Shown here: piece after piece, positions 5,394 through 5,767 of the stretch
Numbering within the stretch: the first letter of the stretch is position 1
Layout: each line of letters opens with the position of its first letter
NCBI GenBank assembly: GCA_937923355.1
Contig: CALAIO010000294.1
Location: forward strand, 1 to 5,767
Length of the DNA stretch: 5,767 nt
Direction of reading: 5' to 3'
From: an uncultured Rhizobiaceae group bacterium
Lineage (GTDB): Bacteria; Pseudomonadota; Alphaproteobacteria; Rhizobiales; Rhizobiaceae
Program-made: the position numbers and the translations under genes
Notes under the pieces: model-generated
What the model was told of the DNA's origin: nothing
Databases searched by the model: none
Seen by the model: only the letters and a program-made list of their open reading frames with translations

Positions 5394-5636
5394 TTAGCTG
5401 CGCGGCGGTCTGAACAGATAAACAACAAGCCAGACTGGCACTATGACCATTGAACCCAGAATAATATTGGGAAGTGCCCATTGAAAGCCTTGCTCAAGAT
5501 GCGCCATAACCTTTTCGGGTGTCATGCCCATTTCTGCAAGGATTTGCTCAGCGGATAAATCAAGTTTCGTCAGCACAACGCCCGTAATTAAAGACGCTAT
5601 GGCAATCTTCACAAATGTTGAAAGCAAACGAAACAT
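5394..5636 (-). CDS. Small two-helix inner-membrane protein, possibly DUF6460
   Basis: The product is 80 residues long, with a first membrane helix at about 8-24 (FVKIAIASLITGVVLTKL), an amphipathic stretch at 28-52 (LSAEQILAEMGMTPEKVMAHLEQG), a second membrane helix at about 55-76 (LPNIILGSMVIVPVWLVVYL) and a basic tail RPPRS. This layout, size and sequence style recall the rhizobial DUF6460 proteins of unknown function; that family name is recalled rather than searched. The ATG at 5636 is chosen. An upstream TTG at 5654 in the same frame is possible but has no spaced ribosome site, while the ATG has GGGG 11 nt and AGG 5 nt upstream, both imperfect. Its stop is 2 bp from the regulator stop, in convergent orientation, leaving no room for a separate terminator. 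Confidence 0.75.
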   Translation of the reverse strand: MFRLLSTFVKIAIASLITGVVLTKLDLSAEQILAEMGMTPEKVMAHLEQGFQWALPNIILGSMVIVPVWLVVYLFRPPRS

Positions 5637-5767
5637 AAAGCCTGATTTCCCCAATCTCGTTGATAACTTTTATCCAAACTATAGTATTTTTTGATTCGGT
5701 AAAATATTTGGTTAATACGCCGAACAATAAGATGCTAGTTTTGGTTCACCAAACCTTTTCCGTTTTG
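5637..5767 (-). promoter_or_regulatory. Upstream region of the small membrane gene, with a weak promoter and repeated TTTGG motifs
   Basis: No gene is visible here. On the minus strand TATAGT (plus 5678-5683) could be a -10 about 40 bp before the ATG, the same hexamer as at alkB, but no good -35 is placed for it. CCAAA (5674), TTTGG (5707) and TTTGG (5740) begin exactly 33 bp apart, and the last is the left half of a perfect inverted repeat TTTGGT-TC-ACCAAA (5740-5753). TTCGG (5695-5699) and CCGAA (5720-5724) enclose the middle copy. These may be binding sites, but AT-rich DNA yields such patterns easily. Confidence 0.25.

Noticed and set aside
5652..5654. TTG at 5654 as the start of the small membrane protein.
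   Set aside because: It is possible, but there is no properly spaced ribosome site before it, and the in-frame ATG at 5636 lies directly before the first membrane helix.
5695..5724. A hairpin TTCGG...CCGAA as a terminator or RNA element.
   Set aside because: The 5-bp arms enclose 20 nt with only a short, offset inner pairing (TATT/AATA) and no T run, so it is too weak to call.

Overview
The window reads as a chromosomal segment of an alphaproteobacterium, most likely a marine or otherwise environmental Rhizobiales/Hyphomicrobiales relative. This is inferred from a short-chain-acyl (ScfR-type) XRE regulator, a small divergent protein that resembles the aceA-associated rhizobial repressor partner, a two-helix membrane protein of the DUF6460 type, and an RTX-like C-terminus ending in the alphaproteobacterial form ASDFIL. 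Base composition is moderately AT-leaning, with AT-rich intergenic regions. There are no tRNA or rRNA genes, CRISPR arrays, insertion sequences or phage genes.

Layout, left to right. The last 23 codons of a type I-secreted, RTX-like protein (1-72) end at a strong hairpin terminator (92-124). A 146-bp regulatory gap follows, with three consecutive inverted repeats and a good sigma70-like promoter (210-237). Three plus-strand genes come next and look like one transcription unit: alkB, a membrane di-iron alkane 1-monooxygenase (271-1398); a bile acid:sodium symporter (BASS) family transporter (1430-2284); and a Cys/Met-metabolism PLP enzyme (2281-3438), which overlaps the transporter by ATGA. 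A bidirectional terminator (3440-3467) separates this unit from a convergent small gene (3492-3728, minus). That small gene is divergent from an ScfR/RamB/PrpR-like regulator (3964-5391, plus) across a 235-bp AT-rich region containing an 18-bp palindrome. The regulator converges, with only 2 bp between stop codons, on a small two-helix membrane protein (5394-5636, minus). The promoter region of that last gene fills the right edge.

How the genes may work together. AlkB makes the first step of medium-chain alkane use: terminal hydroxylation, leading through the fatty acid to beta-oxidation and acetyl-CoA (plus propionyl-CoA for odd chains). ScfR regulators sense short-chain acyl-CoAs and control the glyoxylate or propionate routes that such growth requires. 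The small divergent gene resembles, in size and context, the protein encoded beside isocitrate lyase (aceA) in rhizobia, but aceA itself is absent here. The transporter and PLP enzyme are translationally coupled and may handle a sulfur-containing amino or keto acid; their substrates cannot be read from the sequence. No rubredoxin or rubredoxin reductase, which AlkB needs for electrons, is encoded in the window. No wholly new system is evident. The points most worth a second look are the alkB-BASS-PLP linkage, the altered PLP-enzyme motifs, the ScfR/small-protein pair without aceA, and the unassigned operator-like palindromes.
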